55,232 bases of DNA from positions 1 to 55,232 of the forward strand of contig NZ_JAJQMN010000020.1 of assembly GCF_028994775.1 (NCBI RefSeq). The letters run 5' to 3'. The translations under genes and the position numbers were made by a program. This DNA is from Promicromonospora iranensis. GTDB taxonomy: Bacteria > Actinomycetota > Actinomycetes > Actinomycetales > Cellulomonadaceae. Shown here in pieces: positions 28,349 to 36,223 of this stretch. Numbering within the stretch: the stretch's first letter is position 1; each line of letters begins with the position of its first letter. The notes below the pieces were generated by a model that made no database searches, was not told the origin of the DNA, and saw nothing but the letters and a program-made list of their open reading frames with translations.

Positions 28349-29314
28349 ATGCCCCGCGACCTGCGCGCGCTGCCCAAGGCCAACCTCCACCTGCACCTGA
28401 CGGGCTCGATGCTGCCGTCCACCGCCGCCGAGCTGGCCGCCGGCTACGGTCTCCCGCCGCTTCCCACCGCCGCGATCCAGGCCGGCGTGGTGCACGGCTG
28501 GGACGTGTTCCAGGCCCGGTACGACACGGCCCGCGCTGCGGTGCGTTCGACCGACGACATCGCACGCGTGGTCCGTGAGGCTGTGGTGCAGGACGCCGCG
28601 GACGGCGTCGGCTGGACCGAGCTGCAGGTGGACCCGACGTCGTACGCCGGATGGCTGGGGTCCCTGGAGGCCGTGGTCGAGGCCTTGCTCGACGCCGCCC
28701 GGGGCCTCCCGGTCGGCATGCACCTGGCGGCGAGCTGGGGCGCGGACCCGGACCATGCGGCACGGATCGCCGAGCTCGCCGTGCGGTACGCGCCCGACGG
28801 CGTACTGGGCTTCGGCCTCTCGAACGACGAGCGGCGTGGACGTGTACGCGACTTCGTCCCCGTGTTCCGGAAGGTGGCGGACGCCGGGCTGGCGCGGGTG
28901 CCGCACGCCGGCTTCTACGAGGGCGCGTGGCACGTGCGCGAATGCGTCGACCTGCTGGGCGCCACACGGATCGGGCACGGGCTGGCAGCACTCCAGGACC
29001 CGTCGGTGGTCGCGCTCCTCGCGGAGCGCCAGGTCACGCTCGAGGTCTGCCCGACGTCGTACCCGCCGTTCGGCGTCACATCCGCCCTCGATGCCGTACC
29101 ACCCCTGCTGGCCGAGGGTGTGCCCGTCGCCCTTGCCACCGACGACCCGCTGCTGTTCGGGGTCGGGATGGTGGGTCAGTACGAGATCCTGCGGCAGGCG
29201 TGCTCGGACGCGGATCTCGCCACCATCGCCGCGGCCTCGATCCGGGCGTCGCACGCGCCGGCAGGCCTGCGGCGCCGGCTGCTCGACGGAGTCCAGGACT
29301 GGCTGGGCGGATAG
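28349..29314 (+). CDS. Adenosine deaminase-like protein, atypical active site
   Basis: A 321-residue amidohydrolase-fold protein of the adenosine/adenine deaminase family. The metal ligands HLH (residues 14-16) are in LPKANLHLHLTGS, followed by GHG in ATRIGHGLAAL and the paired Asp in LATDDPLLFG. In canonical enzymes the catalytic Glu is in HAGE. An ungapped alignment from that His to the GHG motif puts Phe at that place here (HAGFYEGAW), with Glu two residues later. Classical adenosine deamination may be lost or altered. The ATG at 28349 is used because upstream frame overlaps the divergent serine hydrolase. The 28123-28348 gap shows nothing else. Confidence 0.85.
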   Translation: MPRDLRALPKANLHLHLTGSMLPSTAAELAAGYGLPPLPTAAIQAGVVHGWDVFQARYDTARAAVRSTDDIARVVREAVVQDAADGVGWTELQVDPTSYAGWLGSLEAVVEALLDAARGLPVGMHLAASWGADPDHAARIAELAVRYAPDGVLGFGLSNDERRGRVRDFVPVFRKVADAGLARVPHAGFYEGAWHVRECVDLLGATRIGHGLAALQDPSVVALLAERQVTLEVCPTSYPPFGVTSALDAVPPLLAEGVPVALATDDPLLFGVGMVGQYEILRQACSDADLATIAAASIRASHAPAGLRRRLLDGVQDWLGG

Positions 29315-29329
29315 GACGGGCAGGCCTCG

Positions 29330-29779
29330 TCAGAGCAGCAGCTCTCCCACCACCTCGCCGAACAGGTGGTCCCCCGTCTTCCGGAAGCCACAGCGCAGGT
29401 AGAACTCCTCGGGCCCGTCCGGGCCCGGGACCCACAGGACGGTGATGCGGTCGAGCCCTCGGCGCCGGGCCTCCTCCGCGACCTGATCGACGGCGAATCT
29501 GCCCACCCCGCGCATCCGCGCCTCGCGTGCCACGTTGAGGCGCCAGATACCGGCCCGGAACTCCGGGATCTCCTCGTCCGGGTTCCAGTTCGCCATCACG
29601 AAGCCGACCACCTCGTCGCCGTCGAGAACCACCCTGGGCCACGCGGTGGGATTGACGTAGGCCTCGGCGACAGACCACGCGACGGGGGCAACCGGCTCCT
29701 CGTCGGCTGCCTGCGGGGGCAGGCGGAGCGCCCCGAAGAGGTTGTCCGGGGTGAGCTCTGCCAGGTGCAAGTTGACCAT
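29330..29779 (-). CDS. GNAT family N-acetyltransferase
   Basis: A 149-residue GNAT protein. The acetyl-CoA loop lies in RLNVAREARMRGVGRFAVDQVAEEARRRG (Arg/Gly-rich motif A), followed by ITVLWVPGPDGPEEFYLRCGFRKTGD, which is motif B with the usual YLRCGF. The start at 29779 (MVNLHLAEL) is preferred because it is preceded by GGGAG; an ATG five codons upstream is possible. It lies downstream of and on the same strand as the MarR gene at 29819, about 40 nt away. The substrate is unknown. Confidence 0.88.
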   Translation of the reverse strand: MVNLHLAELTPDNLFGALRLPPQAADEEPVAPVAWSVAEAYVNPTAWPRVVLDGDEVVGFVMANWNPDEEIPEFRAGIWRLNVAREARMRGVGRFAVDQVAEEARRRGLDRITVLWVPGPDGPEEFYLRCGFRKTGDHLFGEVVGELLL

Positions 29780-29818
29780 GATCCAGACTCCCACGCGCCA
29801 CTGACACTGCCGCGGCGG

Positions 29819-30319
29819 CTACGTTCTCGCCGAGCGCGGACCAGCCGCCGCTCCGACCCTCGCCGCCTGCTCACGCATCGTCGCGGTCGTCAGCGTCACC
29901 CAGCGCGCGACCACCGCCAGCTCGTCGGCCGAGAACTGCTCGGTGACCAGGGTCATGGCCTCCTGCATCTCCGCCACAGCCTCCTTCACCTGCGGTGATG
30001 CGGGCGCGGTCGCTTCGATCACGAGCCGTCGCCGGTCCGTCTCATGCCGCGTACGCCGGGCGTAGCCGGCGTCCTCCAACCGGTCGACGAGCCCGGTGAC
30101 GGCGCCCGCCGTGAGCCCGGTCAGGTCGGCGAGCTCCCGTGCGGACATCGGCCCGTCGCGGCGGATCACGCCGAGCGCCTTGTGGTCCGCCGCCGAGAGC
30201 CCGGTCAGGGCGCCCAGAGCCTCGTGGAACATCACGATCGCGTCGCTCAGGCCGGCCCCGAGGCGGGCTCCGGAGTCGGCCTCGGCGTCCTGCAGCTCGG
30301 AGCGCTCGGGTGTTGACAT
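29819..30319 (-). CDS. MarR family transcriptional regulator
   Basis: A 166-residue MarR protein. The winged helix runs from about residue 45 to 105: LSAADHKALGVIRRDGPMSARELADLTGLTAGAVTGLVDRLEDAGYARRTRHETDRRRLVIEAT. The ATG at 30319 is preceded by GGAGAG. It is divergent from the membrane protein at 30388, and two imperfect 14-bp inverted repeats lie in the 68-nt gap, so it probably controls both directions. The GNAT gene may be co-transcribed. Confidence 0.93.
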   Translation of the reverse strand: MSTPERSELQDAEADSGARLGAGLSDAIVMFHEALGALTGLSAADHKALGVIRRDGPMSARELADLTGLTAGAVTGLVDRLEDAGYARRTRHETDRRRLVIEATAPASPQVKEAVAEMQEAMTLVTEQFSADELAVVARWVTLTTATMREQAARVGAAAGPRSART

Positions 30320-30346
30320 CTCTCCATTGTGCACCCCACCATATGA

Positions 30347-30377
30347 TTTAGTTTGCTGAACCATTTAGTCGACCAAA
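30347..30377. promoter_or_regulatory. Probable MarR operators (two degenerate 14-mers)
   Basis: TTTAGTTTGCTGAA (30347-30360) and TTTAGTCGACCAAA (30364-30377) share the TTTAGT half-site and are 17 nt apart. Each is an imperfect inverted repeat (4 of 6 and 5 of 6 positions). They lie between the divergent MarR and membrane-protein genes. Confidence 0.5.
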
Positions 30378-30387
30378 GGGAGACGTC

Positions 30388-30942
30388 ATGACCGCACAGG
30401 TGATGACCGCACTATCGCGGCCCTGGACCGAGGCGGTCGAGATCCTCGGGGAGACGTGGCGCTTCTTCGCGCGGAACTATCCGGTGGTCTTCGCCTTCGG
30501 CGCCCTGGCCTCGATCCAGCGCTTCCTGGCAGTGAGCGGTACCGCGGAGTGGGCAGGCAGCGTTGGTGGCGAGGTGTTCACGGCAGTCGCTCGCCTCGCG
30601 TTCATCGCCTGGGTGGTGCGGGCACTACTGCGCGACCGGCGCGCGGGAGGACCAGGCGCCGGAGCCCGTTGGTCGGCCTGGATCTCGCGACATGCGGGCG
30701 CACTGCTGATCAGCACCGGCTTCCTGCTCGTCTTCCTGCTCGCCTTCAAGGTGGTCCCGGACTCGCTGGCCGGACGCGTGGGCGGCATCGACGAGGCCAC
30801 CTGGATGTCCTGGGAGCTCGCGATCAAGAACGTCACGGTCATCCCGTTCACGATGGTGTGGATGACTGTCCTGCTCGCGGTGCGACCACTCAGCCCCGAA
30901 TCCGCTCCCGAGCCTCCATCAGAGCGAACCCCAGCAGGTTGA
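30388..30942 (+). CDS. Integral membrane protein, MarR-associated, unknown function
   Basis: A 184-residue protein with about four hydrophobic segments: 31-47, 63-83, 108-126 and 148-166. The N-terminal half reads AVEILGETWRFFARNYPVVFAFGALASIQRF, recalling membrane regions of proteins that carry a GP-PDE-type transmembrane domain. I cannot name a family with confidence. AGGGAGACG precedes the ATG. Two MarR-like sites sit upstream, so it is probably the repressed target of the divergent MarR gene. Its last 52 nt overlap the antisense remnant of a NADAR gene. Confidence 0.8.
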   Translation: MTAQVMTALSRPWTEAVEILGETWRFFARNYPVVFAFGALASIQRFLAVSGTAEWAGSVGGEVFTAVARLAFIAWVVRALLRDRRAGGPGAGARWSAWISRHAGALLISTGFLLVFLLAFKVVPDSLAGRVGGIDEATWMSWELAIKNVTVIPFTMVWMTVLLAVRPLSPESAPEPPSERTPAG

Positions 30943-31100
30943 GCCCGCGCCCGGCCGCCGGGTTCTCCGCGTCCCCGTGCTTCGCGCCCATCCCGATCCG
31001 GCGACCTTGGCGAGCATCGGGTTTGGCGCGTCGATGGCGGCACGCTCGGCCTTCGGGGTCTCCGAACAGCCGCGCCTTGACGTCGCGAGGCGTGTGACGG
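30890..31100 (-). pseudogene. Remnant of a NADAR (YbiA-like, DUF1768) gene
   Basis: The reverse strand encodes, in one frame, GMGAKHGDAENPAAGRGLN continuing LLGFALMEARERI, which resembles the conserved C-terminus of NADAR/YbiA N-glycosidases. Upstream in the same frame is DVKARLFGDPE. The following family-like piece, AERAAIDAPNPMLAKVAG, is in a different frame. The middle of the domain (about 60-80 residues) and the N-terminus are missing. At least one frameshift plus a deletion are needed to connect the pieces, so I read it as a decayed gene. Intact NADAR enzymes remove damaged riboflavin intermediates or ADP-ribose-type groups. Confidence 0.45.
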
Positions 31101-31135
31101 AGTGCGCCGGCAGCCCCTGACACGTCACCGCACGA

Positions 31136-31528
31136 TCAGTCCGCGACGACCTCGACCTCGTAGCCGTCCTCGTTCTCCAGATAGGCGGCGTAGTGGTCCG
31201 CCCCGCCGGCGTGCGGATGTTTGCCGGGGAACAGCAGCGCCCAGCCGTGAGCAGGCGCCGCCTCGACGAGCCGATCCACCTCGTCACGCGTGCCGCCGTG
31301 GAACGCGAGGTGGTTGAGCCCGGGGGCGAGGCGGTCGTGGACGTCCGCGGCGAGCGCCGGGCTCTGCTCGACGACGACATAGGTGCCGTCGAGGATCCAG
31401 CTCACCCCGGCGCTCCAGCGCTGGTGCTCGACGTAGCCGAGGCTGGTGAGGAGCCAGCCCCACGACCGCTCCGCCCGACCGAGCGACGGGACCCACAGCT
31501 CGACGTGGTGCAGGCGTCCGCGACTCAT
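31136..31528 (-). CDS. VOC family (glyoxalase-like) protein
   Basis: A 130-residue vicinal-oxygen-chelate fold protein. It starts GRLHHVELWVPSLGRAERSWGWLLTSLGY, with the first metal-type His in HHVELWV. The second half has GLNHLAFHGGTRDEVDRLVEAAPAHGW and YAAYLENEDGYEVEVV, carrying the remaining His and Glu ligands. The substrate is unknown. It overlaps the stop of the MarR gene by 4 nt, so it is probably regulated by it. Confidence 0.9.
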   Translation of the reverse strand: MSRGRLHHVELWVPSLGRAERSWGWLLTSLGYVEHQRWSAGVSWILDGTYVVVEQSPALAADVHDRLAPGLNHLAFHGGTRDEVDRLVEAAPAHGWALLFPGKHPHAGGADHYAAYLENEDGYEVEVVAD

Positions 31529-32058
31529 GAGGCGGCCGCCGCGATGACCCGGGTGAGGCTGCGGTGCAGCACCGTGAGCTCCTCGGCGGACATGCCCAGG
31601 CGCGCCATGATGGCCGGCGGCACGAGGAGCGCCTGCTCGCGCAGCGCGCGCCCCTCTTCCGTGAGCTCGACGGCGAGGGCTCGCTCGTCGCGGGGGTCGC
31701 GGCGCCGCGTGACATAGCCGATCGCCTCGAGCCTCTTGAGCAGGGGCGACAGGGTGCCCGGGTCGAGCTGCAGCAGCCCGCTGAGCTGCTTGACCGAGAG
31801 CGGCGACCGTTCCCACAGGGCGAGCATGACCAGGTACTGCGGGTGGGTGATGCCCATCGGCTCGAGCAGCGGCCGGTACAGCGCGATGACGCTGCGCGAG
31901 GCGACGGCGAGCGCGAAGCACACCTGGCGATCGAGGGCCAGGAGGTCGTCGGGGGCGGTCGGGCCCCCGTCGGCAGGTTCTACCTCCGGGACGTCGGGGC
32001 CGGAAGACTCCTTCAGGTCGGACGGCGACGCGGCACCCGTGCGTGACATGGCATTCAT
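31525..32058 (-). CDS. MarR family regulator, OhrR-like
   Basis: A 177-residue MarR protein. The N-terminal segment LALDRQVCFALAVASRSVIALYRPLLEPMGITHPQYLVMLALWE places a Cys in QVCFAL, the position of the peroxide-sensing Cys of OhrR. It also keeps the Tyr residues (ALYRPLL, HPQYLVM) that contact it in OhrR. The winged helix follows: LSVKQLSGLLQLDPGTLSPLLKRLEAIGYVTRRRDPRDERAL. The ATG at 32058 has GAGAGGAGC upstream. No ohr gene is adjacent, so the sensed signal could be organic peroxide or another thiol-reactive compound. Two perfect palindromes lie just upstream. Confidence 0.9.
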   Translation of the reverse strand: MNAMSRTGAASPSDLKESSGPDVPEVEPADGGPTAPDDLLALDRQVCFALAVASRSVIALYRPLLEPMGITHPQYLVMLALWERSPLSVKQLSGLLQLDPGTLSPLLKRLEAIGYVTRRRDPRDERALAVELTEEGRALREQALLVPPAIMARLGMSAEELTVLHRSLTRVIAAAAS

Positions 32059-32089
32059 GCGGCTCCTCTCGGACATTGACCAGCGTAAC

Positions 32090-32119
32090 AGTTTGTGTGC
32101 AAACTGTTTGTACACAAAC
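32090..32119. promoter_or_regulatory. Paired MarR/OhrR operator palindromes
   Basis: Two adjacent inverted repeats are present: AGTTTG-TGTG-CAAACT (32090-32105) and GTTTGT-AC-ACAAAC (32106-32119). They occupy the 77-nt gap between the OhrR-like gene and the 58-aa gene, overlapping likely promoter positions for both. Binding by the adjacent MarR protein is inferred. Confidence 0.75.
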
Positions 32120-32135
32120 TAAGTGGAGGAACGGC

Positions 32136-32312
32136 ATGCGCGACAGCGATGGTCTGACCCTGGGATACCGCTTCAAGTGGCGGCTCAACTGGCTGCTGCT
32201 GCACGTGGCCGGTCCCGCCGAGCAGGCTGACGACACCGATCCCCGACGTCGGATGGAGCGCGAGCGAGCCGCGCGCGTGGCGCGGTACCGGGCGGAGCAG
32301 GGCGAGCGCTGA
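32136..32312 (+). CDS. 58-residue small protein, MarR-linked, unknown function
   Basis: A small basic protein starting MRDSDGLTLGYRFKWRLNW. It has one short hydrophobic stretch (WLLLHVAGPA) and an Arg/Glu-rich C-terminal helix (RRRMERERAARVARYRAEQGER). A good GTGGAGGAAC ribosome-binding site lies upstream of the ATG at 32136, and the paired palindromes are 16 nt further on. Expression is therefore probably controlled with the divergent OhrR-like gene. I do not recognise a family. Confidence 0.65.
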   Translation: MRDSDGLTLGYRFKWRLNWLLLHVAGPAEQADDTDPRRRMERERAARVARYRAEQGER

Positions 32313-32364
32313 GGCGTTCAGCGCCGGCTCGTCGCCTTGGCCGGTATCCGGCGCCGCGGCGGGC

Positions 32365-32790
32365 TCAATGTCCGGCAGCGACCAGCAGGTCCCGCGACAA
32401 CGGCGCGAGCGGATAGCTCGCGACCGGGTCGGCCGGATCGATCCACACCAGCTCCTCGAGCTCGGCCCGGACCGCGACCTCGGTCCCAGGCCGCAGGCGC
32501 ACCCGATAGGCGTGCGCGTCGACGATGTGGTCGGGCTCGTTGGCGGCCGGGGCACCGAACCGGCCGAGGCTCTCGATGTCAGCCGGTTCGAGTCGCACCC
32601 CGACCTCCTCCTCGAACTCCCGCACCAAGGCCGCCAAAGGCTCTTCACCCGGCTCGATCTTGCCGCCCACCTGCATGAACGCGTGTGTACCCCGCTTGCG
32701 GACGAGCAGATGCCGCCCGTCGGAGCGCTCTACGACGGCCGCGACGATGCGAAGCGTCGTGATCGGGCCGATGGCGCCGTCCTCACTCAC
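32365..32790 (-). CDS. NUDIX hydrolase
   Basis: A 141-residue NUDIX protein. The Nudix box GGKIEPGEEPLAALVREFEEEVGV (near residues 42-65) matches GX5EX7REUXEEXGU, with the EFEEE carboxylates for metal binding. Preceding it is a strand RIVAAVVERSDGRHLLVRKRG typical of the fold. Its substrate is a nucleoside-diphosphate-X compound of unknown kind. Its start overlaps the dnaX stop (ATGA), so it is translated from the dnaX mRNA. Confidence 0.92.
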   Translation of the reverse strand: MSEDGAIGPITTLRIVAAVVERSDGRHLLVRKRGTHAFMQVGGKIEPGEEPLAALVREFEEEVGVRLEPADIESLGRFGAPAANEPDHIVDAHAYRVRLRPGTEVAVRAELEELVWIDPADPVASYPLAPLSRDLLVAAGH

Positions 32791-35522
32791 GGCTGCTCCA
32801 CGATCTCGTCGATCACCGTTCCGCCCAGCACCTGCACCACGAGCGGCACTCCGACCATGCCCGCCGAGGTGATGTCCGGGTCGTCGGCAGACGGCTCGTC
32901 GTAGAAGTCTGGCTCGACGGCCGGGGCCGCGGTCCGGGAAGAGCTCGGACCTGTGTCCACTGCGGTACCCCGACGCGGTTCAGCAGCAGCACTCGCCGCT
33001 CGCGCCCGGCGTTCGTTGGCCTGCCGCAGCGCCTCGCGCGCACCGCCCGCCCCCGACATCGGGGCACGTGCGGGCGCCGGGGCCTGGTCCTCGTAGACCG
33101 GCTCGGGCTCCGGCATGTCGTAGTCGGCGGGAGGTTCGGTCGCGCTGGCGCCCGAGAGCCACGCTTCATCCGCCGCACTCGCCGCCGACGGCGGGCGGGC
33201 GGCAGGCCGAGCAGGCTCCGGACGACCGTGCTCGGGACCAGTGGGCTCGGGCCTGGAGGGCTCGGGGCGCTCGGCGACCGCGACACTCCCCTGGGCCGAC
33301 ACCGGGGCCAGCGCCGCCGACGTTCCGGAGACACCGCCGCCTGCCGCACCCGGCGCAGCGGCGCCGGCAGCGGCCACCGCATCGGCGGAGGCCGACGGCG
33401 CGGACACAGCGGCTACCCGCCCACCGGGCGGCGGTACGTCGGGCCAGTCGGGCGCCGGCGCGGCCGCAGGCGCCGGGGTCTCGCGACGTGGCTCGCCCGA
33501 CACCGGACCCGCGCCGCCGCCCGAAGGACCACCACCTGACGAGGCCCCACCTGACGAGGCCCCACCCGACGGTCCCCCGCCGGAGGTTCCGCCGCCGGTC
33601 GGCTCACCGCCACCGGACGGCCCCTCGTCGAGTGTCGCCTCGACCCGGACCCGGATGCCGAGCGTCTGGTAGACCGCCTCCTCCACAGCACTGGTGTGCC
33701 GTGCGTTCGAGAACGTGCGCGCCAGGCCCGGGGCAGCGAAGCCCAGCTTCAGCGTGTTGCCCTCCAGGGCAACGACCTGTGCGTTCGGTCCTACCAGCGA
33801 CCACGTCACGCGCGCCGCGGCGAGCGAACCAAGCACCTCGGGCCAGCGCCGTCGGACCGTCTCCGTCGTGACGCCCGGCTCCGCACCCTGGGGCGCGGGG
33901 GCCGTGGAAGCCGGCACGGACGCGGGCGCAGCCGCCACGGACGCGTCGGCCGGCTCCCGTACGGGCCGTGCGGAAGTCTCCGGCGCCGGAGCCTCCGGTG
34001 CCGGGGACTCCTGGGCTGGAGACTCCTGGGCCGCGGGCTCCGGTGCCGGCGTCGCCGTTGCGGCCGGGTCCACCGACTCGGCCTCTGCGGGTGCGGCGGG
34101 CCCAGAAGCGCCATCTTCTGCCGGCACCGGCTCCGCCGCGGCGGCAGGCGTCGCGGAAGCGCTCCTCGGCTCGGGCTGAGCGGGTTCCGGCGCAGCAGGC
34201 CGACCTGGCTCGCCCCGCTTCTTGCGTGCATCGAGCACGGCACGTGCGGCGGCGGCACCGGCGAGCCCGCCCGTCGTCGGCTCCGGAGCCGGCGCACCGT
34301 CCGGTGCCGCGTCGCGGCCCGGCGCGGGCGCGGCCGGCGCCCCGGAAGCCGGGATGCCGCCACGTTCCAGGCGGTCGATGCGCGCCGCGAGACCAGCTGT
34401 GCCATCGTCTGCCCCGGGCAGGAGCAGGCGAGCGCACAGCAGCTCCAGATGCAGGCGCGGCGACGTGGCGCCCGTCATCTCGGTGAGGGCCGCGTTCACG
34501 AGGTCCGCGGCCCGGGAGAGCTCCGCCACCCCCAGCCGTCCCGCCTGGGTCCGCATGCGCTCGAGCTGATCGGTGGGTATGCCGCGCAGCACGGCGCTGG
34601 CCGCGTCACCGGAGACGCCGATGACGATGAGGTCACGCAGGCGCTCCAGCACGTCCTCGACGAACCGGCGCGGCTCGTGCCCCGTCGCGATGATCTGGTC
34701 GACGACCCGGAAGATCGAGCCCCCGTCGCGTGCGGCGAGCGCGTCCACGACGTCGTCCAGCAGCGTCGCGTGCGTGAAGCCGAGCAGGCCGACCGCGAGG
34801 TCGTAGTCGACGACGCCACCCGTGGCACCGGCGATGAGCTGGTCCATCACGGACAGGGAGTCGCGCACCGAACCGCCGCCCGCACGCGTGACCAGCGGGA
34901 GCACTCCGCCACCTACCTCGACTCCCTCGGCACCGCAGAGCTGCTCGAGGTACGGGGACAGCACGTCGGGCGGCACGAGCCGGAAGGGGTAGTGGTGCGT
35001 GCGCGACCGGATGGTGCCGATCACCTTGTCCGGCTCCGTGGTCGCGAAGATGAACTTGATGTGGGGCGGCGGCTCCTCGACGATCTTCAGCAGCGCGTTG
35101 AAGCCCTGCGGCGTCACCATGTGCGCCTCGTCGAGGATGAAGATCTTGTACCGGTCGCGAGCCGGGGCGAACGTGGCCCGTTCGCGCAGGTCACGCGCGT
35201 CGTCCACACCGTTGTGCGACGCCGCGTCGATCTCCACCACGTCGAGCGAGCCGGAGCCGCCGCGTGCCAGCTCGACGCACGAGGGGCACTCGCCGCACGG
35301 GGTGTCGATCGGCGACTCGGGTGTGTTCTTCGCGCAGTTCAGCGTGCGAGCGAGGATGCGTGCCGACGTCGTCTTCCCGCAGCCTCGTGGACCGCTGAAG
35401 AGATAGGCGTGGTTGACCCTCCCGCTGCGCAGGGCCTGCATGAGGGGGCCCGTGACGTGGTCCTGGCCGATCACCTCGGCGAACGTCTCGGGCCTGTAGC
35501 GGCGGTATAGGGCGGTGCTCAC
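32787..35522 (-). CDS. dnaX: DNA polymerase III subunit gamma/tau
   Basis: A 911-residue clamp-loader subunit starting at GTG (VSTALYRRYRPETFAEVIGQ). The AAA+ ATPase has Walker A GPRGCGKTTSARILARTL, a zinc module CAKN..CGECPSC, Walker B FILDEAHM, and sensor 1 FATTEPDK with the Arg finger SRTHHYPFRL. Domain III ends near residue 380. After it comes a long Pro/Ala/Glu- and Gly/Ser-rich linker (about 400-720, including repeats of SGGGPSGG type at 33520-33600) and a C-terminal region. I see no slippery A-run, so only the full tau form is likely. TATCGT lies 7 nt before the GTG (leaderless). The NUDIX gene follows. Confidence 0.96.
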   Translation of the reverse strand: MSTALYRRYRPETFAEVIGQDHVTGPLMQALRSGRVNHAYLFSGPRGCGKTTSARILARTLNCAKNTPESPIDTPCGECPSCVELARGGSGSLDVVEIDAASHNGVDDARDLRERATFAPARDRYKIFILDEAHMVTPQGFNALLKIVEEPPPHIKFIFATTEPDKVIGTIRSRTHHYPFRLVPPDVLSPYLEQLCGAEGVEVGGGVLPLVTRAGGGSVRDSLSVMDQLIAGATGGVVDYDLAVGLLGFTHATLLDDVVDALAARDGGSIFRVVDQIIATGHEPRRFVEDVLERLRDLIVIGVSGDAASAVLRGIPTDQLERMRTQAGRLGVAELSRAADLVNAALTEMTGATSPRLHLELLCARLLLPGADDGTAGLAARIDRLERGGIPASGAPAAPAPGRDAAPDGAPAPEPTTGGLAGAAAARAVLDARKKRGEPGRPAAPEPAQPEPRSASATPAAAAEPVPAEDGASGPAAPAEAESVDPAATATPAPEPAAQESPAQESPAPEAPAPETSARPVREPADASVAAAPASVPASTAPAPQGAEPGVTTETVRRRWPEVLGSLAAARVTWSLVGPNAQVVALEGNTLKLGFAAPGLARTFSNARHTSAVEEAVYQTLGIRVRVEATLDEGPSGGGEPTGGGTSGGGPSGGASSGGASSGGGPSGGGAGPVSGEPRRETPAPAAAPAPDWPDVPPPGGRVAAVSAPSASADAVAAAGAAAPGAAGGGVSGTSAALAPVSAQGSVAVAERPEPSRPEPTGPEHGRPEPARPAARPPSAASAADEAWLSGASATEPPADYDMPEPEPVYEDQAPAPARAPMSGAGGAREALRQANERRARAASAAAEPRRGTAVDTGPSSSRTAAPAVEPDFYDEPSADDPDITSAGMVGVPLVVQVLGGTVIDEIVEQP

Positions 35523-35633
35523 CCCCGCAACGATAGACGGCCTCACCGACACTCGGAGGACAGCCGTCCACAGGTTCGGATTCGACCGAGACGTCACCCG
35601 GCCGGAACGGGCACGATGCCTTGCCACCACCGG

Positions 35634-35650
35634 ATGTTAGCGACTAACAT
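35634..35650. promoter_or_regulatory. TetR operator palindrome
   Basis: ATGTTAG (35634-35640), CGA, then CTAACAT (35644-35650): a perfect 7+7 inverted repeat ending 3 nt before the TetR ATG and containing TAACAT, a possible -10 sequence. It is probably the autoregulatory site for the TetR-ABC operon. Confidence 0.7.
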
Positions 35651-35653
35651 TTC

Positions 35654-36223
35654 ATGGTGGTCACCACCCGCACCCTCCGTACCCGAGCCCGCATCCTCGA
35701 TGCCGCGCTCGACCTCTTCGAGCACCAGGGCTATGACGCCACCACGGTGAACCAGATCGCCGTGGCGGCGGGCATCACGCCCATGACGTTCTTCCGGCAC
35801 TTCCCGACGAAGGATGCCGTGCTCGTCACGGACCCGTACGACCCGCTCATCGCGGACGCCGTCGGCGCCCAACCGGCAGATCTCCCGCCCCTGGAACGCA
35901 CCCGCCTGGGCCTGCTCGCCGCGCTCGGCGACATCACCCCGACCGAGGACACGACGGCCAGGCGCCGGGTGGCCCTGGTCGCGCAGTCCCCCTCGCTCCG
36001 CGCGGCCGTCTCGGTAGGCACCGACGCCACCCAGCAGGCGATCGCGGACCGGCTCGTGGCAGACGGTGCCGATCCCCTCGACGCCGCCATCGCCGCCGCC
36101 GCCTGTCTCGCCGCGACCACCACGGCCCTCCTGGCCTGGGGCTCGGCGCCCAGCGGCGTCACCCTCACCGACCTCGTCCGCCGCGCCCTCGCGCAGCTCG
36201 CCCCGGCAGGAGCCACACCATGA
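35654..36223 (+). CDS. TetR/AcrR family regulator of an ABC exporter
   Basis: A 189-residue TetR protein with an N-terminal helix-turn-helix: TRARILDAALDLFEHQGYDATTVNQIAVAAGITPMTFFRHFPTKDAVL, about residues 10-57. The C-terminal ligand domain is Ala-rich and short. It is the first gene of a three-gene operon, with its stop overlapping the ATPase start (ATGA). A perfect 17-bp palindrome covers the promoter. The inducing ligand is unknown but is probably related to the exported substrate. Confidence 0.93.
   Translation: MVVTTRTLRTRARILDAALDLFEHQGYDATTVNQIAVAAGITPMTFFRHFPTKDAVLVTDPYDPLIADAVGAQPADLPPLERTRLGLLAALGDITPTEDTTARRRVALVAQSPSLRAAVSVGTDATQQAIADRLVADGADPLDAAIAAAACLAATTTALLAWGSAPSGVTLTDLVRRALAQLAPAGATP

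Noticed and set aside
33696-35510. A 604-codon forward open frame opposite dnaX
   Set aside because: Its translation is Arg/Gly/Ala-rich without motifs, while the reverse strand encodes an unmistakable DnaX with all AAA+ motifs.
32787-35522. Programmed frameshift in dnaX giving a short gamma form
   Set aside because: No slippery A-run followed by a stem is visible near the end of domain III; the frame stays open to the end of the tau region.
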